Part shown: one piece after another, positions 14,850 through 22,625 of the stretch | Position numbering within the stretch: the first letter of the stretch is position 1 | Layout of the letters: the number at the start of each line of letters is the position of its first letter | Assembly: GCA_964602415.1 (NCBI GenBank) | Contig: CAZRQL010000038.1 | Span: forward strand, 1-27,108 | Origin: CAZRQL01 sp964602415 | Lineage (GTDB): Bacteria; Bacteroidota; Bacteroidia; Cytophagales; Flammeovirgaceae | Direction: 5' to 3' | DNA length: 27,108 nucleotides | Program-made: the position numbers and the translations under genes | Notes under the pieces: model-generated | Database searches by the model: none | What the model was told of the DNA's origin: nothing | Seen by the model: only the letters and a program-made list of their open reading frames with translations

Positions 14850-17243
14850 TTATTGCGGCAAAATAACTTTAAAAACAGTACCCACACCCACCTGACTCTT
14901 CACTTCTATACTTCCGCCCAACCCATCAATCTGATTTTTAGCAATAAACAATCCAACTCCTTTGGCTTCGGGATGTTGGTGAAAGGTCTTGAACATACCG
15001 AAAAGTTTTTTTTCGTGCTGTTCGAGGTCTATGCCAAGCCCGTTGTCCTCAAATAGGATTACGACAGCATTGGGAATGGAATAGGCCTCAATTTTGGCAA
15101 AACTCTCTCTGTCGTCAGATTTATACTTAATCGAATTGGTCAGAAAATTGAGCAAGATGCTCTCAAGATAGGCCACAACTGTCCTGATTGTAAGTCCTTT
15201 TTCAATATGGGCTTGAAGCTCAACTCCACTATCACGGGCAAAAACAAAAACAGAATCCAGTACCGATTGGACAATTGATTCCAAATTTACGAACTGCCAG
15301 TTTTGTTTTTCGGTATTTTCCAAATCAAGAACTTGGTTCAAATAAAATATGGTCTCGTTGAGTTTTTCTGAAGAGGTTTTAATCAACTTGAGATAAGTGT
15401 TCTCTGCATACAAATCGGGATATTCTTGCTCAAACAAATTAAGCAGCCCGCTTATATTGGAAGTATGAGAGCGCAAATTATGTGATACCACATGAGCGAA
15501 ATTAGCAAGCCTCTGGTTTTGCCTTTCTTTGGTATCCAAAAGAGATTCGATGCGGTTCAGGTAATCAACCGACCGGGTAACGTTGGTACAAACAAACATC
15601 ACTTTGTCTGCTCCCAAAGAGATAGCCCTTGCTTTGTAGTGCTCTTTTTTGCCTTGTATAAACAAAGAATAAGAAAATTCGGCCACCTTTTTTTTAGAAA
15701 ATACTTTGTTTATATTTTCAAAAACTAACCTTGCAACCTCTTCGGGTATCACCTCTTTTATATTTTTTCCCAAAAAGCTATCAGTAGGCACATACAGTTC
15801 GTTAGGATTTGCTTTGTAATCCAAAAAAACTCCTTCTTTGGATAAGACGAATATGGAGTCGGGTATGCTTTCCACAAGAGACCGGTAATACAGTTCTCTC
15901 TCCTGAAGCAAACGCTCTGTATGTTTTTGTTCGGTTATATCTGTTCCCATGCACTGTATCTCAGTGAGTTTGCCCTCGTCGTTGGTGATGCCCGTAAATT
16001 CCCACAGCGCATACGTATTTATTTGATTTTGTCCTTTTTTCTTGTTTAAGGCAAGTTTGATGATTTGTTTGGGGTCTTCTAAAAGGCCTTGCATGGCACT
16101 GTACAATTTTATTTGTTCTTCCTGCTCCAGAGTCATCATGCTGCTTTTGCCTATCAAATCACTTGTTCCATAAAAATGCTCAAAGTCTTTTTTGTACTGC
16201 TCATTGACAAAAGTGTAGTTGCCGTTGAGGTCTGTCCTGATGAGGTAAGTTGTCTGCGATTCGATAAGCCCTCTGAGTGCCGCTTCACTTTTGGAAATTC
16301 TCTCGTTGAGTTGTTTGAGTTCTTCGATGTTGGTATTGAGTTGCGCATTGGTAGCTTCCAATTTTTCAATCGCCTTTTTCTCTTTGTCAATCTCAACCAC
16401 ATTAAGGCTGACAGCCATCACTTGGCCGTTTGAGTCAAAAACCGGATAAAACTGAAACCCAAACCAACTTACCTCATCGCCACCTGTTGGCACAGCATAC
16501 TCATGGCTTACCTTTGCACCCGAAAGAGCCATCTGAAAGTTTTGGGCAAAAATATCTTTGAAATCAACAAGTGTAAACTCTCTAAAATCATCACCCAAGA
16601 CAGGCTGGCGACCAAAGGCATACTGAATGCTTTCTGCGGCTCTTCGGTTGAAATTGAGTATTTTTTGGTCTTTATCCAATAGCAAATTGATGTCAGTAGT
16701 GCTGTCTAAGATGCTGGTGAGCTTGGTTTGGGTTTGCTGGAGCTCTAAGTTTTTGTTTTCCAAGTCGATAAGGGCGCGCTCTTTTTCATCAATTGCCTGC
16801 AAAGCCGCTTGCAAGTTGGCCTGATGAGTTGCATCAACATTTGATCCCTCCATAATACTCTCCGAAACAACCGGAGCCAAATAAGGCGTAGAGCCGAGCC
16901 GCTCTTGCCCACAAACCGTACCCCAAAGCCCAAATAAACCCCCGTCTGAATCTAAAAGCCTTTTTGCCTGCCCTTGAATAAGAAACTGCACGCCGGAATG
17001 ATAGGCCAAACTGAAACTGCAAACGTCTTGAGACGAAATAGCTGCCTTTACAGACTCAACAAACCATTGATTATCGAATTGATGGCCACTGTCAGCAGTT
17101 TTGAAATAGCTCAAAAACTTATCATTTGCCCAAAACTCATCGCCCTCAAGTAGCCAAACCCAAAATGCTTCATCCTTTTCTATTATCGCTTGCAAGACAT
17201 GAGTAACATAAGACAGTTTTTTTAATATTTGCTCGGTATCCAC
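14850..17243 (-). CDS. Multi-PAS cytoplasmic sensor histidine kinase
   Basis: Starting at GTG 17243 the product has 797 residues. A divergent PAS-like region (about 20-115) is followed by a coiled coil (about 140-180) and PAS domains at about 180-288, 323-440 (ending in MGTDITEQK) and 450-560. A coiled segment (about 290-320) joins two of them. The kinase core has H588 in VSHNLRSH, an N box NFLTNSIKYKS (699-709), G1 DNGLGID (733-739) and G2 KGVGLFIAK (761-769). No transmembrane helix is present, so it senses an intracellular ligand, redox state or partner. GTG 17243 is chosen because a promoter candidate with an overlapping palindrome ends just upstream; TTG 17288 would extend the protein by 15 residues and place those elements inside the gene. 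It is likely co-transcribed with the receiver gene. Confidence 0.9.
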   Translation of the reverse strand: MDTEQILKKLSYVTHVLQAIIEKDEAFWVWLLEGDEFWANDKFLSYFKTADSGHQFDNQWFVESVKAAISSQDVCSFSLAYHSGVQFLIQGQAKRLLDSDGGLFGLWGTVCGQERLGSTPYLAPVVSESIMEGSNVDATHQANLQAALQAIDEKERALIDLENKNLELQQTQTKLTSILDSTTDINLLLDKDQKILNFNRRAAESIQYAFGRQPVLGDDFREFTLVDFKDIFAQNFQMALSGAKVSHEYAVPTGGDEVSWFGFQFYPVFDSNGQVMAVSLNVVEIDKEKKAIEKLEATNAQLNTNIEELKQLNERISKSEAALRGLIESQTTYLIRTDLNGNYTFVNEQYKKDFEHFYGTSDLIGKSSMMTLEQEEQIKLYSAMQGLLEDPKQIIKLALNKKKGQNQINTYALWEFTGITNDEGKLTEIQCMGTDITEQKHTERLLQERELYYRSLVESIPDSIFVLSKEGVFLDYKANPNELYVPTDSFLGKNIKEVIPEEVARLVFENINKVFSKKKVAEFSYSLFIQGKKEHYKARAISLGADKVMFVCTNVTRSVDYLNRIESLLDTKERQNQRLANFAHVVSHNLRSHTSNISGLLNLFEQEYPDLYAENTYLKLIKTSSEKLNETIFYLNQVLDLENTEKQNWQFVNLESIVQSVLDSVFVFARDSGVELQAHIEKGLTIRTVVAYLESILLNFLTNSIKYKSDDRESFAKIEAYSIPNAVVILFEDNGLGIDLEQHEKKLFGMFKTFHQHPEAKGVGLFIAKNQIDGLGGSIEVKSQVGVGTVFKVILPQ

Positions 17244-17246
17244 AAA

Positions 17247-17289
17247 CCTATTTTTGAACAAAAATAGGTATTTTGTCAAAGAAGCCAAA
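17247..17289 (-). promoter_or_regulatory. Kinase promoter candidate with overlapping perfect palindrome (possible operator)
   Basis: On the minus strand, TTTG (17286-17289), a 19-bp spacer and TATTTTTG (17259-17266) match the Bacteroidota promoter consensus. The -7 box is embedded in one arm of a perfect inverted repeat: CCTATTTTTG at 17247-17256 and CAAAAATAGG at 17259-17268, separated by two bases. The palindrome therefore covers the -7 region and the predicted start of transcription, a classic place for a repressor. It ends three bases before the GTG start codon. A half-site-like AAATAGGTAT recurs around 17305. Confidence 0.5.
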
Positions 17290-17491
17290 TCACTTATTCA
17301 TTAGAAATAGGTATAGAATAAACCCAACAAGCCTAAAGCAAGCATAAGCCGTACTTGTATGAAAAAAATGATTTTAGGCTTTTTTATTAGGTAAGGTTAA
17401 GAGCGGTTTTGCTCGCTTTTTGAGCACCAAAAGAGATTATCTCAAACGAATTTGTGAGAGCCTTAATTTGTAATTGATTCATTTAAAGACA

Positions 17492-17521
17492 ATAGCCACA
17501 GATGTAAAGACCTGTGGCTAT
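17492..17521 (-). terminator. Hairpin terminator downstream of tRNA-Thr
   Basis: ATAGCCACAG (17492-17501) and CTGTGGCTAT (17512-17521) form a perfect 10-bp stem with a 10-base loop. On the minus strand it lies 18 bp past the tRNA 3' end and is followed by TGTCTTT, a modest U-rich tract. Confidence 0.6.
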
Positions 17522-17539
17522 ATGGAGGAATTTTACTTG

Positions 17540-17612
<73 letters not shown>

Positions 17613-17626
17613 CTGTAAAGCGGGTG

Positions 17627-17658
17627 CAAAGATAGATTGGGGAAATTTTGTTTCCAAA
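17627..17658 (-). promoter_or_regulatory. tRNA-Thr promoter (TTTG-N20-TATCTTTG)
   Basis: On the minus strand TTTG (17655-17658) and TATCTTTG (17627-17634) are separated by 20 bp and match the Bacteroidota -33/-7 consensus. The predicted start near 17620 gives a leader of about 8 bases before the tRNA 5' end at 17612, as expected for a stable-RNA gene. Confidence 0.6.
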
Positions 17659-17706
17659 TTTCAAAGTATTTTTTTCTTTATCGCGAATATTTTTTTTCTT
17701 TGAAAT

Positions 17707-18741
17707 ATGAGTTTGCAAATGTTTTTTGAACCTGTTGGCCTAAACACACCCAAAAAAGAAGGCCTCAACAGCCAAATCAAATATTTTGGGTCCACTTTTC
17801 CTAAATGGGAAGATTGCAGTGCGGCTGTGCTGAGTGTGGGGGGTGATTTTTCAAGTATTAGAAGGGCTATCAATGAGTTAACTGAACTCACCCATCCCAT
17901 ATCTATCGCCGATTTGGGAATATTGAGGCAAGGGGAAGACAAGGAAGCCACGCTGGCTCGATTGACACAAGTCTGTTGTATTTTGCTAAAATCCAATATT
18001 ATACCGATTGTTTTGTCTTCGGAAGCCGACTGCTTGCAGGGGCAGTTTGGGGCTTACAAAGAACTCAACAAAATGGCGCATTTGCTTTGTATAGACAAAA
18101 CCATAGATTTAGAAAAACCGCACATAGCAACCATTTTACTTGATAAAAATTTGTTTATGTATTCTCATTTGGGATACCAGCGCTTTCGTACCCACAACAC
18201 AACGCTTCAAAACCTGTTCAAACTCAACTATGAACTCAAAAGTATAGGCCAAATGCGGGACGATTTCAAAGAGGTAGAGGCCAGCCTCCGCAATGCCGAT
18301 TTGGTTAGTTTTGATATGTCTGCGCTTAGAGGGAAAGGTGTGTTTGGATTGAGCGGCGAAGAGGCTTGTCAGATTTGCTGGTACAGTGGGGTGAGTCCCC
18401 GCCTTTCCGGTTTTTCAATCACGGGCTTGAGAGATGAGGCAGAGCACAGCGAAGTGGCGGCAGCTATGGTATGGTACTTGCTCGAAGGGCTCAGCTCTTT
18501 TGAAAGCGGGAGAAATTTGAGTCTGAACCACTGCAAAAAATTCATTGTGTCCAACCATCAAATTTCCAGAGACATTGTCTTTTTCCAAAATGAATTGACA
18601 GGGCAGTGGTGGCTGGAAATCCCTGTCAGCCAAGAGGGGCGCAATCCTATCTGGGCATGCAGCGAAGCGGACTACCTGAGCGCACAATCGGGGGAGTTGC
18701 CTGAGCGTTGGCTTAGGGGGATAGAGACCTACTTGGGGTAG
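17707..18741 (+). CDS. Degenerate arginase/formimidoylglutamase-fold (ureohydrolase-like) protein
   Basis: The 344-residue protein aligns by eye with ureohydrolases: an N-terminal region (GGDFSSIRRAINEL, 45-58) like the family's substrate-entry segment, NIIPIVLSSEAD (97-108) at the GGxH motif, LLCIDKTIDLE (126-136) at DAHxD, and LVSFDMSALRG (199-209) at SxDxDxxDP. Key metal ligands are replaced: the first motif His is A107, the DAH His is T132, and the second Asp of SxDxD is S205. Half of the usual six Mn ligands are therefore gone, and hydrolysis of arginine, agmatine or formiminoglutamate is unlikely by the classical mechanism. No signal peptide is visible. Its family in Bacteroidota is often annotated as formimidoylglutamase. 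It precedes the T9SS cargo gene and is divergent from tRNA-Thr across 94 bp. Confidence 0.78.
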   Translation: MSLQMFFEPVGLNTPKKEGLNSQIKYFGSTFPKWEDCSAAVLSVGGDFSSIRRAINELTELTHPISIADLGILRQGEDKEATLARLTQVCCILLKSNIIPIVLSSEADCLQGQFGAYKELNKMAHLLCIDKTIDLEKPHIATILLDKNLFMYSHLGYQRFRTHNTTLQNLFKLNYELKSIGQMRDDFKEVEASLRNADLVSFDMSALRGKGVFGLSGEEACQICWYSGVSPRLSGFSITGLRDEAEHSEVAAAMVWYLLEGLSSFESGRNLSLNHCKKFIVSNHQISRDIVFFQNELTGQWWLEIPVSQEGRNPIWACSEADYLSAQSGELPERWLRGIETYLG

Positions 18742-18769
18742 GACAACACAAAATTGGTATGATTTTCAC

Positions 18770-18777
18770 TACTTTTG
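18770..18777 (+). promoter_or_regulatory. Possible -7 element upstream of the T9SS cargo gene
   Basis: TACTTTTG fits TAnnTTTG. The nearest TTG upstream (18754-18756) is only 13 bp away, shorter than the usual spacing, so support is weak. A start near 18784 would give a leader of about 43 bases before ATG 18827. Confidence 0.25.
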
Positions 18778-18826
18778 GGGCAATTTTGAAGTTTGGTTGT
18801 CCTTATATTATCTTGAACCGATTTGT

Positions 18827-21541
18827 ATGCTGTCTTTTCATAAGTTTTTATTTTCCTTATTGCTATGGTCTGCCTCAATCTGTGTAAGTTTTGCCACCCA
18901 TATCAGAGCTGGTGATTTGGCTATAGAACGGACTTGCCAAGATGCTTCATTGGAATATCTTATCACAGTTACGCTCTACCGAGATACACAAGGCGTTGAG
19001 CCTTACGAAGGTAGGGTATCTGTGGGCGACGGCACGGTTTACACCGTACCTATTGCCTTCCGCACCTTGTTGGGCAATCAGACAGAGCAGGTTGTTTATA
19101 GATTGTCTCATACCTACCGCGCACCGGGCAACTATCGGATTAGTTTTTTTCAGCAAAACCGAAACCCCGGTATCCGAAACGTAGCCCCTCCTTCGGATTC
19201 ATATCCTTTCTATATCGAGGGCGATTTCATTATCAACCCCATCTTAGGCTGCAACCGCTCGCCCAAACTCTTGCTCCCCCCAATTGATAGAGGTTGTGTA
19301 GGGCGTAAATTTTTGCACAACCCCGCCGCCTACGACCAAGATGGTGACAGTCTCTCTTATAGGCTGGTGGCTTCCAGGGTGGCCAGTGACCGTCCCGTTC
19401 CGGGCTTCGGTTTTCCCGATGCAAACAGGAGCGAAGACGGAACCACACCCGGGCAGTTTTTTATAAATGCCCGAACAGGCGACCTAACATGGGATGCCCC
19501 TATGGCAGCAGGTCAGTACAATGTGGCGTTTTATGTGGACGAATGGCGCAATGGAATCAAAATCAGCAGTGTAAACCGAGATATGCAAATCATCATCACC
19601 GACTGCAACAACCGCCGCCCGCGTTTGGTCGTGCCGGAAGATACCTGCGTGGTAGCAGGAAGCCTCATCTCAGGCCAAATCGTGGCTACCGACCCCGATA
19701 CCGGACAAAACGGCATTAGCATCACAGCAGGGGGTGGAGTTTTTACCTTGCCGCCGCCCAGCATCAAAGCCACCCTCACGGCCAGACAAGGAGGTACAGC
19801 CAACTTTCAAGCCGCCGATTTTAGTTGGCAGACCACTTGCAACGACGTGCAAAGAGAGCCTTATCAGGTCGTATTTAAAGCCACCGACCGACCAGCCTCA
19901 TTTGAGACCCCACTGGTAGAGTTCAAGTCATGGCGAATCAGGGTCATAGGCCCTCAACCCCAAAACCTTACACTCACCCAAGATAATATCAACATCACCG
20001 CAACACTGAACTGGGATAGTTATGCCTGTCCCAATGCAGAAAAAATGACAATATGGCGGCGGGTAGGCTCTTATGCTTTTGACCCCGTTTGCCAAACCGG
20101 ACTACCCGCCAGTGCCGGATACCAAAAAATCGCAGAAGTGCCCATAGGAATCACCTCGTTTACCGATAGAACCTTACGAAGAGGAACGAATTATTGCTAT
20201 CGAATTTATGCCCAATTTCCTGAGCCAAAAGGTGGGGAAAGTTTGGCCTCCACCGAAGTATGCGCCTTTTTTCCTTCGGTTACCCCCTACATGACCAATG
20301 TGGACATAACAGAGACCGATGCTGCGCAGGGACAGATTTTTGTGCGTTGGACGCAACCGCCCAATTTAGACACCATCCTATACCCGCGCCCCATCACGTA
20401 CAGGCTCGCCCGCGCACAGGGCTTCAGCGGACAAAATAACTATACCCAATTTGGTCAAATCTTTGGCGAAAAAGACACTACTTTTACTGATACATTCCTC
20501 AATACAGAAGGTCTGATTTACAATTACCGCGTGATTATGCTTTCGCAGGGCAATGTGGTAGATAGTTCGATTGAGGCTTCATCGGTACGGCTTAGGGCTA
20601 CTCCCGACCCCTCGTTGGGCATTTTGTTGCGCTGGTCTGCCAATATTCCTTGGAGCATACTTTCTGCCGAATACCCCAAGCATTATATCTACCGAAGTGA
20701 TTTGAATACCCAAGTCAATTTTAAACTCATTGACAGTGTGAACGTAATCAGTCAAGGTATGGTGTACATGGATTCGGGGCAGTTTCAAGGCCAAAGACCT
20801 GCCGAGCAAGACCGCTATTGCTACTTTGTAAGCACATACGGCACGTATGGCAGTTTGAGTCGAGTGGCCGCCCCCCTGATTAACCGCTCGCAAACTATTT
20901 GCGCCACCGTACCCGATACCACCAAGCCCTGCCCCCCGATTTTGAGCCTGCAAAAAATTGATTGTGCCACTTTGGGGCTCGAAGGATACGGCCAATGCGG
21001 CACTCCTATAAATTGCGATGATCTCAAATTTGAAAACACCACCTCTTGGAAACTCCAACAACTGCCCGGCTGCGACAACAGCGACGTGGTGGGTTATAGG
21101 CTCTATGTCGCCAATGACAGCACGGGAGATTTTTCTTTGCTCAAAGAACTCAGTGACACTACTTTTTTGCACGAATCCCTGAAAAGCCTCAGTCTTTGTT
21201 ATTACGTGACCAGTGTGGATGATTTTGGCAACGAAAGCCGCCCAAGCAACATAGAATGCAACACTGACTGCGAGGCTTATCCTTTGCCCAATATCTTCAC
21301 GCCCAACGGCGACGGTATCAACGATGTAATGCGCCCTTGCCAGTGCACCAAGTTCGTTCTGACGGCAAGCATCAAAATATACAACCGTTGGGGCAATATG
21401 GTCTATGACTACTCAGGAGACCCCGAAATACGCTGGAGCGGAGAGGGGCTTCCGGCAGGGACTTACTACTATAAAGTCAATGTTACTTTCGTATCGGGTA
21501 AAAGCCAAACTTGGAAAGGTTGGGTAACCATCGGAAACTGA
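18827..21541 (+). CDS. Large secreted protein with T9SS type B (gliding motility-associated) C-terminal domain
   Basis: ATG 18827 begins a standard signal peptide (MLSFHKFLFSLLLWSASICVSFA) with cleavage before THIRAGDL, a typical mature start in Bacteroidota adhesin-like proteins; the earlier ATG at 18797 would lengthen the n-region. The 904-residue protein has a beta-rich N-terminal half with a cadherin-like AYDQDGDSLSYRL element (about 180) and IVATDPDTGQ. It also has two or more fibronectin III-like segments (about 390-480, 500-590 and 720-800), with many cysteines. From residue 820 the last 85 residues (PNIFTPNGDGIND, IKIYNRWGNMVYDY, LPAGTYYYKV, WKGWVTI) are the type B sorting domain that routes cargo through the T9SS to the cell surface or medium. 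Ligand or enzymatic role is unknown. Its stop is one base from the stop of the convergent J-domain gene. Confidence 0.92.
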   Translation: MLSFHKFLFSLLLWSASICVSFATHIRAGDLAIERTCQDASLEYLITVTLYRDTQGVEPYEGRVSVGDGTVYTVPIAFRTLLGNQTEQVVYRLSHTYRAPGNYRISFFQQNRNPGIRNVAPPSDSYPFYIEGDFIINPILGCNRSPKLLLPPIDRGCVGRKFLHNPAAYDQDGDSLSYRLVASRVASDRPVPGFGFPDANRSEDGTTPGQFFINARTGDLTWDAPMAAGQYNVAFYVDEWRNGIKISSVNRDMQIIITDCNNRRPRLVVPEDTCVVAGSLISGQIVATDPDTGQNGISITAGGGVFTLPPPSIKATLTARQGGTANFQAADFSWQTTCNDVQREPYQVVFKATDRPASFETPLVEFKSWRIRVIGPQPQNLTLTQDNINITATLNWDSYACPNAEKMTIWRRVGSYAFDPVCQTGLPASAGYQKIAEVPIGITSFTDRTLRRGTNYCYRIYAQFPEPKGGESLASTEVCAFFPSVTPYMTNVDITETDAAQGQIFVRWTQPPNLDTILYPRPITYRLARAQGFSGQNNYTQFGQIFGEKDTTFTDTFLNTEGLIYNYRVIMLSQGNVVDSSIEASSVRLRATPDPSLGILLRWSANIPWSILSAEYPKHYIYRSDLNTQVNFKLIDSVNVISQGMVYMDSGQFQGQRPAEQDRYCYFVSTYGTYGSLSRVAAPLINRSQTICATVPDTTKPCPPILSLQKIDCATLGLEGYGQCGTPINCDDLKFENTTSWKLQQLPGCDNSDVVGYRLYVANDSTGDFSLLKELSDTTFLHESLKSLSLCYYVTSVDDFGNESRPSNIECNTDCEAYPLPNIFTPNGDGINDVMRPCQCTKFVLTASIKIYNRWGNMVYDYSGDPEIRWSGEGLPAGTYYYKVNVTFVSGKSQTWKGWVTIGN

Positions 21542-21542
21542 C

Positions 21543-22586
21543 TCATTGAGCACAGTCATACATTCTTAGGTACGATTTGGCTTGATGATAGCCCCTCTCA
21601 AAAGACAGCCTAAAGTGTTCGCAGGCTTGGGGTGTATCGGAAAGGAGCAAAGCATTTTTGCCAAAAATAAAATAAACAACGCCTTCATTGGGTCTTATCT
21701 TTCGGGCTTGCAAAGCGGCTTCGTTGGATTCGAGCGGCTCGCCAACGGCGTTGAAGTAGTTGGCGATTTCCATCCATGCCTCAAAATCAACTTCTTGATA
21801 TTGGGTGAGTTCTTTGAGTCTTTTTATGCCTTCATCCACCCACCCGCGACCGTGGATAAAAATCAAGGCTTGCAAAAAACGTTTGCGGGGAGATTGGCCG
21901 GTGAGTTTGTCCAGGCAAGTTTGGGCTTGAGGGTAGTAGCGTTTGTTTTTGACCAAAAGTTCGCAATGCAGTAGCATATATTCTTGGCTCAAAGGCTTAT
22001 CTTTTTGAAGGGCAATCACTTCCGTAAAGTGTTCCAGAGCCAAGGCATGCTTTCCTAATTTGACCTCAACCAACGCAAGCCTGAGCAGACATTCTGTATC
22101 TCGGTAGTAAAAGTCAAGGGCTTCGGCGTATTTTTTCTCAGCCAGTTCAAAATCAAACTTTTGCTCGGCTTCCAAGCCTTCTTGGTACAGACCATGACTG
22201 ATACTGAGGCTCATATAATAGCCAAGCGTAAGCACGGTAATAGAAAACAGCACCAGACCTACCACAAAATAGAGTACCACTTTTTGCTGCTCTTTTTTGT
22301 TAGGCGGGGCTTTGTATTGCTTTTGAAAAGGAGGCTTTACATCAAAATCCTTTTCAGGCTCATCAACAGAAAAATTTGCCGGTTGTTCCAGCAATCTGTC
22401 GTATTGCTCTCTTTTTTCGGTGTCGCTGAGGGTGTCGTAGGCTTTTTTGATTAGAAGAAATTGTTGCTCGGCGTGGGGAGAAGGGTTTTTGTCGGGATGG
22501 TATTGCATGACCAACACCCTGAAAGCTTTTCTGATCTGCTCTTGGGTCGCATTTTTTGCAATTCTCAAAACCTCATAATAATTCAT
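21543..22586 (-). CDS. J-domain membrane protein with TPR-like C-terminus
   Basis: The 347-residue protein has an N-terminal J domain (residues 2-65) with the HPD motif at 30-32, which would stimulate a DnaK ATPase. A charged linker follows, then one transmembrane helix (about 103-125), and tetratricopeptide-like helical repeats (about 132-345; for example AEKKYAEALDFYYRD and ALALEHFTEVIALQ). It lacks the Gly/Phe region and zinc fingers of DnaJ itself. The J domain should be cytoplasmic, leaving the TPR region on the other side of the inner membrane, which suggests a co-chaperone linked to an envelope process. It follows polA by 39 bp on the same strand and converges on the T9SS cargo gene with overlapping regulatory space. 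Confidence 0.9.
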   Translation of the reverse strand: MNYYEVLRIAKNATQEQIRKAFRVLVMQYHPDKNPSPHAEQQFLLIKKAYDTLSDTEKREQYDRLLEQPANFSVDEPEKDFDVKPPFQKQYKAPPNKKEQQKVVLYFVVGLVLFSITVLTLGYYMSLSISHGLYQEGLEAEQKFDFELAEKKYAEALDFYYRDTECLLRLALVEVKLGKHALALEHFTEVIALQKDKPLSQEYMLLHCELLVKNKRYYPQAQTCLDKLTGQSPRKRFLQALIFIHGRGWVDEGIKRLKELTQYQEVDFEAWMEIANYFNAVGEPLESNEAALQARKIRPNEGVVYFIFGKNALLLSDTPQACEHFRLSFERGYHQAKSYLRMYDCAQ

Positions 22587-22625
22587 TCCTTATTACACTT
22601 GGTGTATTAACGACGCAATCACCTT

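Noticed and set aside
17329..17381. AAGCCTAAA and TTTAGGCTT inverted repeat followed by T run (plus-strand terminator?)
   Set aside because: The loop would be about 35 bases and no plus-strand gene ends nearby.
22590..22605. Short inverted repeat TACAC-TTG-GTGTA between polA and the J-domain gene as terminator
   Set aside because: Only a 5-bp stem and no U tract; too weak to call.
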